This document shows positions 43,304 through 51,679 of a DNA stretch of 64,000 bases, piece by piece (position 1 is the stretch's first letter; each line of letters begins with the position of its first letter). The translations under genes were made by a program, and so were the position numbers. Location: assembly GCF_000721495.1 (NCBI RefSeq), contig NZ_JOHY01000039.1, positions 19,640 to 83,639 on the forward strand, read 5' to 3'. The DNA is from Streptomyces sp. NRRL F-5123. Its GTDB lineage: Bacteria; Actinomycetota; Actinomycetes; Streptomycetales; Streptomycetaceae. A model generated the notes under the pieces. The model saw only the letters and a list, made by a program, of their open reading frames with translations. It was not told where the DNA came from and did not search any database.

Positions 43304-44095
43304 GTGTTTCCCGCTCGCAGGACTGCCCGTAGGACTGCCCGCCAGGCCGCCGCCGTCCTCGCCGGCCTGGCCGCGGCGCCGCTGCTCGGCGGCTGCCTGG
43401 GCCTGGGCGGCGACCCGGACGCCGGCACCAACGGCGTCGGCAAGCTGCCCGCGAAGACCATCGAGCAGCGGGCGAGCGACGCCGCCGCGAGCGCCGACGC
43501 CGTACGGCTGACCGGCACGGTCGTCAGCGGCGGGCAGACCTACCGCCTCGACATGCGGCTGCGCGCGGAAGGCGGGGTCGGCGAGGTCACCACCAAGGGC
43601 GACACCTTCCAGCTGCTGCGGGTCGGCGACGACCTCTACCTCAAGGCCGGGGCCGACTTCTACGGCGACGGCGGCGACGACAAGGACAGCCAGGCCGCCG
43701 CCGCCAAGCTCAACGGCAAGTACGTCAAGGTGCCGCCGGGCGACCCGGCGTACAAGCAGTTCAGCGGCTTCACCGACAAGAAGCTGCTGCTGTCCGACCT
43801 CTTCGTGGTGGACGGCACGCTCGGCGTCGGCGACCACCGCAAGGTGGGCGACACCAAGACGATCGAGCTGACCGGCTCCCAGGGCGGCAGCCTCGACGTC
43901 TCCCTCAAGGGCACCCCCTACCCGCTGCGCTACCAGCGCGCGGGCGGCGCGGGCACCCTGACCCTCTCCGACTGGGGCGAGGACTTCACCCTCGCGGCGC
44001 CGGGCAAGTCGCAGGTCGTCGACTACGGCAGGACGGTCGGCACGACGGCGACGCCCAAACCCCCGGCTTCCGCCTCCGCCTCCGCCGAGAAGTAG
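43304..44095 (+). CDS. Putative LppX/LprAFG-like lipoprotein
   Basis: A 263-residue exported lipoprotein. A twin-basic n-region (RRTARRTARQ) and a hydrophobic core lead to LLGGC with the lipidated Cys at about 31. The mature domain resembles LprG/LolA-like lipid-binding folds: AVRLTGTVVSGGQTYRLDMRLRAEGGVGEV, FQLLRVGDDLYLKAG and LSDWGEDFTLAAP. It probably binds a lipid or hydrophobic ligand at the outer membrane face; this is by fold resemblance. The GTG at 43304 fits the signal peptide; the longer open frame through the upstream convergent gene is a shadow. It ends 1 bp before the stop of the next minus-strand gene. Confidence 0.75.
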   Translation: MFPARRTARRTARQAAAVLAGLAAAPLLGGCLGLGGDPDAGTNGVGKLPAKTIEQRASDAAASADAVRLTGTVVSGGQTYRLDMRLRAEGGVGEVTTKGDTFQLLRVGDDLYLKAGADFYGDGGDDKDSQAAAAKLNGKYVKVPPGDPAYKQFSGFTDKKLLLSDLFVVDGTLGVGDHRKVGDTKTIELTGSQGGSLDVSLKGTPYPLRYQRAGGAGTLTLSDWGEDFTLAAPGKSQVVDYGRTVGTTATPKPPASASASAEK

Positions 44096-44096
44096 C

Positions 44097-44621
44097 TCAG
44101 CCGCGCGGCCGGCGGCGGGCCAGCAGCCGCGGCAGCCCTGCCGGGACGGGCTCGCGGGTGGTCGCGGGAGTCGGCCGCGGGGGAGCCGCGCCCGAGCCGT
44201 CCGGCACGGCACCGGGACGCTCGGCGGGTGAGCCCTCGGGGGTGAGACGGAAGAGGGTGCACTCGCGGGCCCACCGCTCGTCCACGGAGTCCGCGTCCGC
44301 CGTGTTCAACCGCTTGCCGCGCAGCTCCCCGACCGCCGCCTGCCACGCCTCGGACCCGGCCGGTACGACAGCGGCCCGCGCCTGCCAGCCGACCAGCCGC
44401 CCGCCCTTGTCCTTGCTCCGTACGGTGACGCCCACGACCGCCCCGTCCACCAGCCCGTCCGGCACCGGCTGCTCCACGGGCCCCCCGCACAGCACGTACG
44501 CCCCGCCGTCCGCCCACACCTGCCACACGGCCCGCCCGTTCACCCACACCAGCCCGGACTTCCTGACCCCCTCCTCCACGAGGGCGGCCAGCAGTTCTTC
44601 GGCAGAGGGCGTCGACGTCAT
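44097..44621 (-). CDS. Conserved hypothetical protein
   Basis: A 174-residue soluble protein. The first 110 residues form a compact alpha/beta unit (TPSAEELLAALVEEGVRKSGLVWVNG, AVWQVWADGGAYVLCGGPVEQPVP, and VTVRSKDKGGRLVGWQARAAVV). A later Trp/Cys-rich stretch (DERWARECTLFRLTPEG) is followed by a Pro-rich basic tail ending RRRPRG. No catalytic motif is seen. It converges on the lipoprotein gene with one base between stops and diverges from a DMT transporter. Confidence 0.68.
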   Translation of the reverse strand: MTSTPSAEELLAALVEEGVRKSGLVWVNGRAVWQVWADGGAYVLCGGPVEQPVPDGLVDGAVVGVTVRSKDKGGRLVGWQARAAVVPAGSEAWQAAVGELRGKRLNTADADSVDERWARECTLFRLTPEGSPAERPGAVPDGSGAAPPRPTPATTREPVPAGLPRLLARRRPRG

Positions 44622-44739
44622 GCCCTCAGGGTAGGGGAGCCTCCCACCGGCGGAGCCGAAAGACAGGTGCTCGGCCCGCGAACGGGCCTTACCCTGGTGG
44701 GCGGCCCCCACCGAACGACGCAGCCCACCCAGGAGCCCC

Positions 44740-45714
44740 GTGACCGCCCCGCAGAGCACCCCCACCGCGCCCGCGGGCAACGGCACAGGTCCCGCCCCCG
44801 GCGGGAAGAGCGGGGAGGGCGCGGCGCCTGGCGCAACACCCACCGGCCGGGGAGCGGACCTCGCCCTCCTGGGAGTCGCGATCGCCGGCGTCTCGATGTC
44901 GGCCCCCCTCATCGCCGCGACAGCCGCCCCCGCTCTGGCCATCGCCTTCTGGCGGAACGCCATGGCGGTCGGGGTGCTCACCCCCGTCGCCCTGTGGCGG
45001 CACCGCGGCGAGCTGCGCCGCATGGGCCGCCGCGCCCTCACCCTCTCCGGCGCCGCCGGCGTCGTGCTGGCGCTGCACTTCGGGCTGTGGCTGCCGAGCC
45101 TGACGATGACCTCGGTGGCGACCTCCACCGCGCTGGTCACCACCACCCCGATCTGGACGACGCTCATCCTGCGGCTGCGCGGCCACCGCCCGCCCGCACT
45201 GGTGTGGGCGGGCACCGCGCTCGCCGTCGTGGGCGTGCTGATCCTCACCGGCATCGACATGTCGACCGACACCCGCGCCCTCGCCGGGGACGCGCTCGCG
45301 CTCGCCGCGGGCCTGGCGGCCGCCGTCTACATGCTGCTCGGGTCGGAGGTGCGGCGGACGGCGACGACGACCGCGTACACGTACGTCTGCTACTCGACGA
45401 CCGCGTTCGCGCTGCTCGTGGCGTGCCTGGTGTCGGGCTCGGCGCTCGGCGGCTACGACGGGCGCAGCTGGCTGAAGATCGCCGCGCTGACCGTCGTCGC
45501 GCAGCTGCTCGGGCACTCGCTGCTCAACCGGGTCGTACGCGGCCTCGGGCCGTCCACCACCTCGACGGCGATCCTGCTGGAGACCCCGGGCGCCGCGCTG
45601 ATCGCCGCGCTGTGGCTGGGCCAGACCCCGCCCGCGGCCGCGTACCCGGCGCTGGTGGTGATCCTCGCGGGCCTGGCCCTCGTCGTGCTCGCGGACGTCC
45701 GCCGCGAGCAGTAG
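44740..45714 (+). CDS. EamA/DMT family drug-metabolite transporter
   Basis: A 324-residue membrane protein with an N-terminal disordered tail (1-40) and about ten hydrophobic helices in two EamA repeats. The first repeat includes FWRNAMAVGVLTPVALWRH and HFGLWLPSLTMTSVATSTALVTTTPIWTTLI; the second ends with GPSTTSTAILLETPGAALIAALWLGQ. It probably exports a small metabolite or amino acid. The GTG at 44740 follows GGAG. The ranges are typical for the family. Confidence 0.87.
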   Translation: MTAPQSTPTAPAGNGTGPAPGGKSGEGAAPGATPTGRGADLALLGVAIAGVSMSAPLIAATAAPALAIAFWRNAMAVGVLTPVALWRHRGELRRMGRRALTLSGAAGVVLALHFGLWLPSLTMTSVATSTALVTTTPIWTTLILRLRGHRPPALVWAGTALAVVGVLILTGIDMSTDTRALAGDALALAAGLAAAVYMLLGSEVRRTATTTAYTYVCYSTTAFALLVACLVSGSALGGYDGRSWLKIAALTVVAQLLGHSLLNRVVRGLGPSTTSTAILLETPGAALIAALWLGQTPPAAAYPALVVILAGLALVVLADVRREQ

Positions 45715-45730
45715 CGGGCGGGGCGCCCGG

Positions 45731-46867
45731 CTACAGCCAGCCGTTGCGGCGGAAGCCGCGGTGGATGGCGTAGCAGATGGCCAGGATCACGCCCAGCACC
45801 ATCGGGTAGCCGTACCGCCAGCGCAGCTCCGGCATGTGGTCGAAGTTCATGCCGTAGACGCCGGTGATCATCGTGGGGACGGCCAGGATGGCGGCCCACG
45901 CGGTGATCTTGCGCATGTCCTCGTTCTGCACGACGGTGGCCTGCGCCAGGTTGGCCTGGAGGATCGAGTTGAGCAGGTCGTCGAAGCCGGTGACCTGCTC
46001 GTGGACGCGGGCGACGTGGTCGGCGACGTCCCGGAAGTACTTCTGGATCTCCGGGTCGACCAGCCGCATCGGGCGCTCGCCCAGCATCTGCATCGGCCGC
46101 AGCAGCGGGGACACCGCGCGCTTGAACTCCAGCACCTCGCGCTTGAGCTGGTAGATCCGGCCCGCGTCGCCGCCCCGCGAGGACTTGCCGGGCTCGGCGG
46201 AGAAGACGTCGATCTCGACCTCGTCGATGTCGTCCTGCACCGCGTCCGTCACGGCCAGGTAGTCGTCGACGACCTGGTCGGAGATGGCGTGCAGCACCGC
46301 CGAGGGGCCCTTGGCGAGCAGCTCGGGGTCGTCCTCCAGCCGGTGCCGGAGCGCCCGCAGCGAGCCGTGGCCGCCGTGCCGCACGGTGATGACGAAATAC
46401 CGGCCGGTGAAGACCATGACCTCGCCGGACTCCACGACCTCGCTGGTCGCGGTGAGTTCGGCGTGCTCGACGTAGCGGATCGTCTTGAAGACGGTGAAGA
46501 GCGAGTTGTCGTAGCGCTCCAGCTTGGGCCGCTGGTGGGCGTGCACCGCGTCCTCGACGGCCAGCGGGTGCAGGCCGAACTCCTCGGCGATGCCCGCGAA
46601 CTCCTGCTCGGTCGGCTCGTGCAGGCCGATCCACACGAAGCCGTCGCTGCCGTCGCACTGGTCGGACGAGCGGTCGGCACGCACCGAGGCGAGCGCCTCG
46701 CGCAGCCCGACGATGTCCGGGCAGCGCACCCCGTCGCGGTAGACCGCGCAGTCCACGACCGCGCTGGTGGCCGTCGCGGTGTCACGTGTCGGGCCGTAGT
46801 CGTGGTTCGCCGGGGACTTGCGCAGGGCAGGGCGGACAACTGCGCGAAGGTCACGGATCATCGACAT
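45731..46867 (-). CDS. corA: CorA family magnesium/cobalt transporter
   Basis: A 378-residue Mg2+ channel. A long N-terminal cytoplasmic domain (VWIGLHEPTEQEFAGIAEEFGLHPLAVEDAVHAHQRPKLERYD) and helical stalk lead to two C-terminal helices, with the selectivity signature GMN in VYGMNFDHMPELRW. The chain ends in a basic tail (RGFRRNGWL). The ATG at 46867 has GAAGGAG 6 bases upstream; an upstream in-frame start would add 14 residues. It matches Rv1239c in order. The 386-bp leader holds an inverted repeat. Confidence 0.92.
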   Translation of the reverse strand: MSMIRDLRAVVRPALRKSPANHDYGPTRDTATATSAVVDCAVYRDGVRCPDIVGLREALASVRADRSSDQCDGSDGFVWIGLHEPTEQEFAGIAEEFGLHPLAVEDAVHAHQRPKLERYDNSLFTVFKTIRYVEHAELTATSEVVESGEVMVFTGRYFVITVRHGGHGSLRALRHRLEDDPELLAKGPSAVLHAISDQVVDDYLAVTDAVQDDIDEVEIDVFSAEPGKSSRGGDAGRIYQLKREVLEFKRAVSPLLRPMQMLGERPMRLVDPEIQKYFRDVADHVARVHEQVTGFDDLLNSILQANLAQATVVQNEDMRKITAWAAILAVPTMITGVYGMNFDHMPELRWRYGYPMVLGVILAICYAIHRGFRRNGWL

Positions 46868-47253
46868 GGCAAGCTCCTTCACGGACTGGCCGACGGCATC
46901 ACGCCGCACTGAACTGAAAAGCTGCTGATGTGGATCAGAAACGGTTGATCACAGGCAGTTCAGGGCGCGCTCTCCCGAAGCGGAACACTCCGCGGGCGGA
47001 CAGGCCGTGACGATCCGCGTTTCACGGCACACAGGCCGGGGAAGGAACGCGGGAGGCTCAGCGGGTCACACTGCGCGCGGGGCGGCGAGGGAAGAGCGGC
47101 CGGTACTGCACGGTCGACTGGGATCCATGTCAGTCCCCACCTCCTCCGGCCGTTCCCCGCTGGGGGATGACTTCGCGAACGCCACACTTTAGCAAGCCGA
47201 GGGTACGCCCACCGCACCGCCTGTGCGATCCGAACGCGCTCTATGCTCCCCGT
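46868..47253. other. Divergent gene-free region between corA and SUFU-domain gene, with corA leader inverted repeat
   Basis: A 386-bp gap. Close to corA, CTGAACTG (46909-46916) and CAGTTCAG (46956-46963) form a perfect 8-bp inverted repeat around a segment containing two GATCA-like words (GGATCAGAA and GTTGATCAC). In the corA transcript this is about 42-95 bases before the start codon. I looked for an M-box Mg2+ riboswitch and see none of its conserved core. No gene is evident in the rest. Confidence 0.45.
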
Positions 47254-47841
47254 ATGGGTGACATTCTGGACATGGTCGAGGAACGCCTCCGCTCCGCCTT
47301 CGGCGAGCCCGACGCCCGCGCGTCGGTGACCTTCCTCGGGGCCGAGCGCATCGAGGTGCTGCGTTTCACGCAGGGGGAGTTGCGCCGCTACGCCACGCTC
47401 GGCATGTCGGCCCAGCCCATGGCCGACCCGCTCGCGCCGGTCGCCGACCCGCTGCGCGGGCCCCGCGCGGAAGTTCACCTGACCGTACGGGCCGGGCGCG
47501 CGGACACCTCGCCGGTGCTCAGGTCCCTCGCGGCGGCGGCGGCGTCCCCGCAGGTCGAGGGCCTCGTCCTGGCGGACGGCAGCACGCTGGACTTCGGCGA
47601 GCCGCTGTGGCCGGGGGCGCCCTTCACGGCGTTCCTCGCCGGCGCCCCCGGCGCGCTCGTCCCCGACCTCCCGCTCCCCGCCCCCCGCGACCCGGTCAGC
47701 TTCTTCCCGCTCCTCCCCCTCACCCCGGCGGAGGCGGCGTACAAGCGGGCGAAGGGCCCGCAGGCCCTGCACGCACTGTGGGCCGAGCACGGCACGGACC
47801 TGACGGACCCGGTCCGCGCGGCGGTGCCCCTTTCCGCGTAG
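47254..47841 (+). CDS. Suppressor-of-fused (SUFU) domain protein
   Basis: A 195-residue cytoplasmic protein of the bacterial SUFU family. GDILDMVEERLRSAFG opens the domain, followed by strands with FLGAERIEVLRF, YATLGMSAQPM and AEVHLTVRAGR, then FPLLPLTPAEAAYKRAKGPQAL. Function in bacteria is unclear; some relatives are immunity proteins to polymorphic toxins, but none is nearby. The ATG at 47254 is chosen since similarity begins there; the frame extends 29 codons upstream. The end of the gene is 11 bp from a MITE-like element. Confidence 0.8.
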   Translation: MGDILDMVEERLRSAFGEPDARASVTFLGAERIEVLRFTQGELRRYATLGMSAQPMADPLAPVADPLRGPRAEVHLTVRAGRADTSPVLRSLAAAAASPQVEGLVLADGSTLDFGEPLWPGAPFTAFLAGAPGALVPDLPLPAPRDPVSFFPLLPLTPAEAAYKRAKGPQALHALWAEHGTDLTDPVRAAVPLSA

Positions 47842-47852
47842 GGCGAGCCCCC

Positions 47853-47978
47853 AGTGCTGTGACCAGGAGGGTTCACCGGCTTGCGACGCCCGGTACGGCA
47901 CCTCGCTGCGTTGCCGCATCGACCGAGTAGGCCCACTACGAGGCCGATCCGGCGCCTTGCGACGCACCGCACCGGACG
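47853..47978 (-). mobile_element. One-ended copy of the 162-bp MITE-like element
   Basis: It starts with AGTGCTGTGACC and GGGTTCACCGGC, and its next 100 bases match, with few changes, the reverse complement of the full element at 49499-49660. The match stops after ACCGGACG at about 47978, so the second terminal repeat is missing. Immediately beyond comes in-frame sequence of the DUF6758 gene (LADSWQCDVHG). It therefore marks the point where the front of that gene was lost. Confidence 0.75.
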
Positions 47979-48002
47979 CTTGCCGACTCCTGGCAGTGCG
48001 AC

Positions 48003-48560
48003 GTGCACGGCGCCGTGTATCCGCTGCAGCCGGTCGTCCCGCCGAGCGTCGAAGGCCTCGGCGTGGTCGTGCACCGGTCGCAGGTGCCGGTGTGGATGCC
48101 GTGGCCGCTGCCCGTCGGCTGGCTCTTCTCGGGTGTGGCCTCCGCCGGTGACGACCGCAGCGGCGGCCGCGCCACCGCGGTGGCCTGCTCCGGCCCCGGG
48201 CCCTTCGGCGGCCCCGGCGAGCTGATGCTCGTCGCGGAGGAGCTGGGCGTCGGCCTCGGCGCCCGCTACGCCGGGATCGACGGCCCCGACCCCGGGCCCA
48301 ACATGTGCGTCGACAAGCCCCCGCACGCCAAGGTCCTCGCGGCCGGCCGCCCCACCGCCCTGTGGCACGTCGCCGGCGCCCCCGACGACCGCGTCGTCTT
48401 CGCCGGCGAGGCCCGCGGGCTGTGGCTGTGGGCCATCGTCTGGCCCGAGGAGACCGGCCTGCTGATGTACGACGAGGTCGTCCTCACCGACCTGCGCGAC
48501 GCCGGAGCCGAGGTCGACCTCCTGCCCTGCGGCGCACTCACCCCCAAGCTGCTGGCCTGA
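48003..48560 (+). CDS. DUF6758 family protein, N-terminus removed by a MITE-like element
   Basis: A 185-residue frame covering most of a Streptomyces DUF6758 protein (HGAVYPLQPVVPPSVEGLGVVVH, VWMPWPLPVGWLFSGV, and a C-terminal LMYDEVVLTDLRDAGAEVDLLPCGALTP). As I recall, family members start about 28 residues earlier with a Cys-x2-Cys pair and then LFADSWQC. Here LADSWQCD is still encoded in frame at 47979-48002, but the sequence before it is the mobile element, with an in-frame TAG at 47928. The only remaining start is the GTG at 48003, without a ribosome site. The zinc-ribbon-like part is thus gone, and the gene may be dead. Confidence 0.7.
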   Translation: MHGAVYPLQPVVPPSVEGLGVVVHRSQVPVWMPWPLPVGWLFSGVASAGDDRSGGRATAVACSGPGPFGGPGELMLVAEELGVGLGARYAGIDGPDPGPNMCVDKPPHAKVLAAGRPTALWHVAGAPDDRVVFAGEARGLWLWAIVWPEETGLLMYDEVVLTDLRDAGAEVDLLPCGALTPKLLA

Positions 48561-48648
48561 CCCCTACAGCACCTGCGAATCGCAGGCCCGGACGGGCGCT
48601 ATCCTTGGCTTCATCCGCTGTCCGCGCCGTCTTCCGGGAGCCCGTGCC

Positions 48649-49500
48649 GTGCGCATCGACCTGCACACCCACTCCACGGCCTCCGACGGCACCGACAGCC
48701 CCACCGAGCTGGTACGGAATGCCGCGGCGGCCGGGCTCGACGTCGTCGCCCTCACCGACCACGACACCGTCTCCGGGTACGCCGAGGCCGCCGCCGCGCT
48801 CGCCGGCACCCGCCTCACCCTCGTCACCGGCGCGGAGCTGTCCTGCAAGGTCGGCGGCATCAGCATGCACATGCTGGCCTACCTCTTCGACCCCGCCGAG
48901 CCGCGGCTGCACGAGGCGCGCGAACTCGTCCGCGACGACCGCGTGCCGCGCGCCCACGGCATGGTCGCCAAGCTCCAGGAGCTCGGCGTGCCCGTCACCT
49001 GGGAGCAGGTCGCCCGGATCGCCGGGGACGGCTCCGTGGGCCGCCCGCACATCGCCACCGCCATGGTCGAGCTGGGCGTCGTCCCGACCGTCTCCGACGC
49101 CTTCACCTCCGAGTGGCTCGCCAACGACGGGCGGGTCTACGTCGAGAAGGCGGAGTTCGACCCCTTCGAGGCGGTCCGCCTCGTCAAGGCGGCGGGCGGT
49201 GTGACCGTCTTCGCCCACCCGGGCGCCCACAAGCGCGGCGAGACCGTGCCGGACGAGGTGATCGCGGAACTCGCCGCCGCCGGGCTCGACGGTCTCGAGG
49301 TCGACCACGTCGACCACGAGCCCGCCACGCGCGAGCGGTTGCGCGGGCTCGCGCGTGAGCTTCGCCTTCTGGCGACGGGCTCGTCCGACTACCACGGGAC
49401 CCGGAAGACCGTGCCCCTCGGGGCATGCACCACTCCTCCGGAGGTGCTGGCCGACATCGCCGCCCGCGCGACGGGGGCGGAGCCCATCTCCGCGGTCTAG
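48649..49500 (+). CDS. PHP-domain phosphoesterase (RNase AM/TrpH-like)
   Basis: A 283-residue metal-dependent phosphoesterase. The four PHP motifs are visible: DLHTHSTASDGTDSP (residues 4-18), ALTDHDTVSG, VFAHPGAH and GSSDYHG near the C-terminus. Relatives act on 3',5'-bisphosphonucleotides or 5' RNA ends. The GTG at 48649 is preceded by GGGAG. The stop codon TAG supplies the first bases of the adjacent MITE-like element, so the insertion sits exactly at the gene end without breaking it. Confidence 0.88.
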   Translation: MRIDLHTHSTASDGTDSPTELVRNAAAAGLDVVALTDHDTVSGYAEAAAALAGTRLTLVTGAELSCKVGGISMHMLAYLFDPAEPRLHEARELVRDDRVPRAHGMVAKLQELGVPVTWEQVARIAGDGSVGRPHIATAMVELGVVPTVSDAFTSEWLANDGRVYVEKAEFDPFEAVRLVKAAGGVTVFAHPGAHKRGETVPDEVIAELAAAGLDGLEVDHVDHEPATRERLRGLARELRLLATGSSDYHGTRKTVPLGACTTPPEVLADIAARATGAEPISAV

Positions 49501-49660
49501 TGCTGTGACCGGGAGGGTTCACCGGTAGCTCGCGGCGTCCGGTACGGTGCGTCGCCAGGCGCCGATCGGCCTCGTAGCGGGCCTGCTCGGTCGGTGCGGC
49601 AACGCAGCGAGGTGCCGTGCCGGGCGTCGCAAGCCGGTGAACCCTCCCGGTCACAGCACT
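49499..49660. mobile_element. MITE-like element, 162 bp with perfect 27-bp terminal inverted repeats
   Basis: The ends are 49499-49525 (starts AGTGCTGTGACC) and 49634-49660 (ends GGTCACAGCACT), identical in inverted orientation. The 108-base interior has no reading frame long enough for a transposase. A related one-ended copy lies at 47853. I could not identify a clear target-site duplication. It is presumably mobilised in trans by a transposase elsewhere in the genome. Confidence 0.8.
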
Positions 49661-49678
49661 GGCCCCGCGGGGCCTGCA

Positions 49679-49750
49679 TTTGTGCTGCGCGGGGCGAGCG
49701 TTTCGGGGCCGCGTGGGGGTACCCCCGCGCGCACCTGGAGTACCCGGCGG
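49679..49750. repeat. Partial dispersed intergenic repeat (copy E) with a palindrome
   Basis: CTGCGCGGGGCGAGCGTTTC (49685-49704) resembles the interior of copies B and C. GGGGGTACCCCC at 49714-49725 is a perfect palindrome within a longer imperfect stem, and TACCCGGCGG follows, as in copies A and D. It adjoins the MITE-like element, between the PHP and MarC genes. Confidence 0.6.
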
Positions 49751-49814
49751 CGCAGCCGCGCGCCCGACTGCGCAAGGCAGCGAGACACCTTCAGCTCACG
49801 ACGAAAGCTCAGCC

Positions 49815-50426
49815 ATGTTCGACCTCACCCTCTTCGGGTCCGTGTTCTTCACGCTGTTCGTGATCATGGACCCGCCCGGCATCACACCGATCTTCCTCGC
49901 CCTCACCTCCGGGCGGGCGGCCAAGGTCCAGCGGCGGATGGCGGCGCAGGCCGCGGGCGTCGCGTTCGGCGTGATCGTGGTGTTCGGGCTGTGCGGGCAG
50001 CAGATCCTGGACTACCTGCACGTGTCCGTGCCCGCGCTGCGGATCGCGGGCGGGCTGCTGCTCCTGCTCATCGCGCTGGACCTGCTGACCGGCAAGGCGG
50101 ACGAGCCGACGCAGACGCGGGACGTCAACGTGGCGCTCGTGCCGCTGGGGATGCCGCTGCTCGCGGGGCCGGGGGCGATCGTCACGGTGATCCTCGCCGT
50201 GCAGCACGCGGACGGCTTCGCGCAGCAGACCTCGGTGTGGCTGGCGATCCTGGCGATGCACGTCGTGCTGTGGCTGACGATGCGCTACTCGCTGGCGATC
50301 ATCCGGCTCATCAAGGAGGGCGGCGTGGTGCTGGTGACACGGCTGTCCGGCATGCTGCTGTCGGCGATCGCCGTGCAGTCCGTCGCCAACGGTGTGCTGG
50401 GCTTCGTCCACGGCCAGGGCGGCTGA
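49815..50426 (+). CDS. MarC family integral membrane protein
   Basis: A 203-residue membrane protein with six hydrophobic helices and the MarC/UPF0056 features: FFTLFVIMDPPGITPIFLAL at the start, LRIAGGLLLLLIALDLL, and VPLGMPLLAGPGAIVTVILA. Despite older names, family members are not proven antibiotic transporters. The ATG at 49815 fits the first helix; the frame extends upstream into repeat DNA. A strong hairpin follows at 50450. Confidence 0.9.
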   Translation: MFDLTLFGSVFFTLFVIMDPPGITPIFLALTSGRAAKVQRRMAAQAAGVAFGVIVVFGLCGQQILDYLHVSVPALRIAGGLLLLLIALDLLTGKADEPTQTRDVNVALVPLGMPLLAGPGAIVTVILAVQHADGFAQQTSVWLAILAMHVVLWLTMRYSLAIIRLIKEGGVVLVTRLSGMLLSAIAVQSVANGVLGFVHGQGG

Positions 50427-50449
50427 CCGTCCCCGCGGACCACGCGAAA

Positions 50450-50480
50450 GCGCCCCGTACGTAGGAGATGTACGGGGCGC
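50450..50480. terminator. Bidirectional terminator after marC-like gene
   Basis: A perfect 11-bp stem GCGCCCCGTAC (50450-50460) pairs with 50470-50480 across a 9-base loop. It lies between the convergent marC-like gene and a small minus-strand gene. On the minus strand the stem is followed by TTTCGCG, so it may work better in that direction. Confidence 0.78.
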
Positions 50481-50505
50481 CGGTGCGTGCGGCGGTCGGT
50501 CGGCG

Positions 50506-50658
50506 TCAGTCCGCGATGCCTTCGGCGGGGCGGATGTAGATGCGCTGGCCGAGGGCGGCAGCCTGCTGCACGATCTTGTTGACCGCGGAGGCGTCGACCA
50601 CGGTGCTGTCCACTGCGTCGCCGTTCCGATCGTCAAGTCGCATGATCTCGAAGCGCAT
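50506..50658 (-). CDS. Small conserved protein, 50 residues
   Basis: It runs MRFEIMRLDDRNGDAVDSTV, then a helix VNKIVQQAAALGQRIY, then IRPAEG, suggesting a small beta-helix-beta unit. I recall near-identical small Streptomyces proteins with no assigned function. The ATG at 50658 has GGGAGAAG about 7 bases upstream; an earlier in-frame ATG would add 13 residues. The 94-bp gap behind it is unusually AT-rich around 50715-50742 (CCCTAAATAAAAATC). Confidence 0.75.
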   Translation of the reverse strand: MRFEIMRLDDRNGDAVDSTVVDASAVNKIVQQAAALGQRIYIRPAEGIAD

Positions 50659-50752
50659 GGGGCTTCTCCCTTCGTCCCTCGTTACATGTGTGGTCAACGA
50701 ACACCCCCTTCAAAACATTCCCTACCCTAAATAAAAATCTGCGCGGAGCCGA

Positions 50753-51679
50753 CTAGTTATCCGTCGCGTCGCTCTCGCCGGTCCAGAACGCCGTGAGCGC
50801 GGCAGCCGTCTCGACCGGCCGCTCGGCGTTGGGGGAGTGCTCCGCGCCCTTGACGACGACGCGCCTGGCGCCGAGCCGCTCCGCCATCGTGTCCAGCAGC
50901 GGGACCGGCCAGGCGTAGTCCACCTCTCCGGACAGTACGAGCTTCGGCAGGGGGATGGCGGCAAGTTCCGCCACTCGATCCCGTTCTGTCATCAACTGGC
51001 GTGCCGTGGCGATCAGCTGTTCGGGCACGGTCGCGACCCAGCGGCGGTGCAGGAAGTCGTCGAGCCACGCCGTGCCCGCGTCGGCGGGGACCTCGACGAC
51101 GTTGCCGGCCGGGGCGCCGGAGCTCTCCGCGTCCAGCGAGCGCATCGCCCACCAGGCCGTCTCCATGTCCATGGTCGGCAGGTGGTCGATCAGCAGCTGC
51201 GTCCTGACCTGCTGGGCCGCGGTGATCGCCGCCGGGCCCGAACTCATGAGGGTGACCGACGACCAGGGGCCGGGGCCGTCCGCCAGCAGCGCCGCCCGGA
51301 CGATGTGGCCGCCGAGGGAGTGGCCCAGGACGTGCAGCGGGCCGCCGTCGGTGGCGGCGGCGAGCGCGGCGCCCTGCGCGGTGACGTCGGCGGCGAGCTG
51401 GTCCTGCGCGTACGCGGCCTCGTCGCGGGGGCCGCCCGACTCGTACTGGCCGCGGCCGTCCACCGCGACGACCCGGAAGCCCGCGGCGGACAGCGGGGCG
51501 AGCAGGTCGAGGAAGTCCTCCTTGCTGCCCGTGAAACCGGGGACGAGCAGCGCGGTGCCGCGGGCCGCGGGCGCCTCGGGCGCCGACGGGGCGTCGAGGG
51601 CGGCGAAGGAACCGCGGGAGGTCTCCAGCCGGCGCGCCGAGGCGTGCGCCGGCAGATCCAGGGTGGTCGGTCGGCTCAT
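50753..51679 (-). CDS. Alpha/beta-fold hydrolase
   Basis: A 308-residue serine hydrolase. Core motifs are LLVPGFTGSKEDF, VVAVDGRGQYES, the nucleophile elbow GHSLGG, the acidic residue in SGEVDYAWP and His in GAEHSPNAERP. The cap domain lies about 150-230. The substrate cannot be told. The ATG at 51679 precedes a polar N-terminus without signal peptide. It converges on nothing nearby: upstream is the DEAD-box helicase gene on the same strand. Confidence 0.85.
   Translation of the reverse strand: MSRPTTLDLPAHASARRLETSRGSFAALDAPSAPEAPAARGTALLVPGFTGSKEDFLDLLAPLSAAGFRVVAVDGRGQYESGGPRDEAAYAQDQLAADVTAQGAALAAATDGGPLHVLGHSLGGHIVRAALLADGPGPWSSVTLMSSGPAAITAAQQVRTQLLIDHLPTMDMETAWWAMRSLDAESSGAPAGNVVEVPADAGTAWLDDFLHRRWVATVPEQLIATARQLMTERDRVAELAAIPLPKLVLSGEVDYAWPVPLLDTMAERLGARRVVVKGAEHSPNAERPVETAAALTAFWTGESDATDN

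Noticed and set aside
46868-47253. M-box or other known Mg2+ riboswitch upstream of corA
   Set aside because: I could not find the conserved core or the expected helices; only a simple inverted repeat is present.
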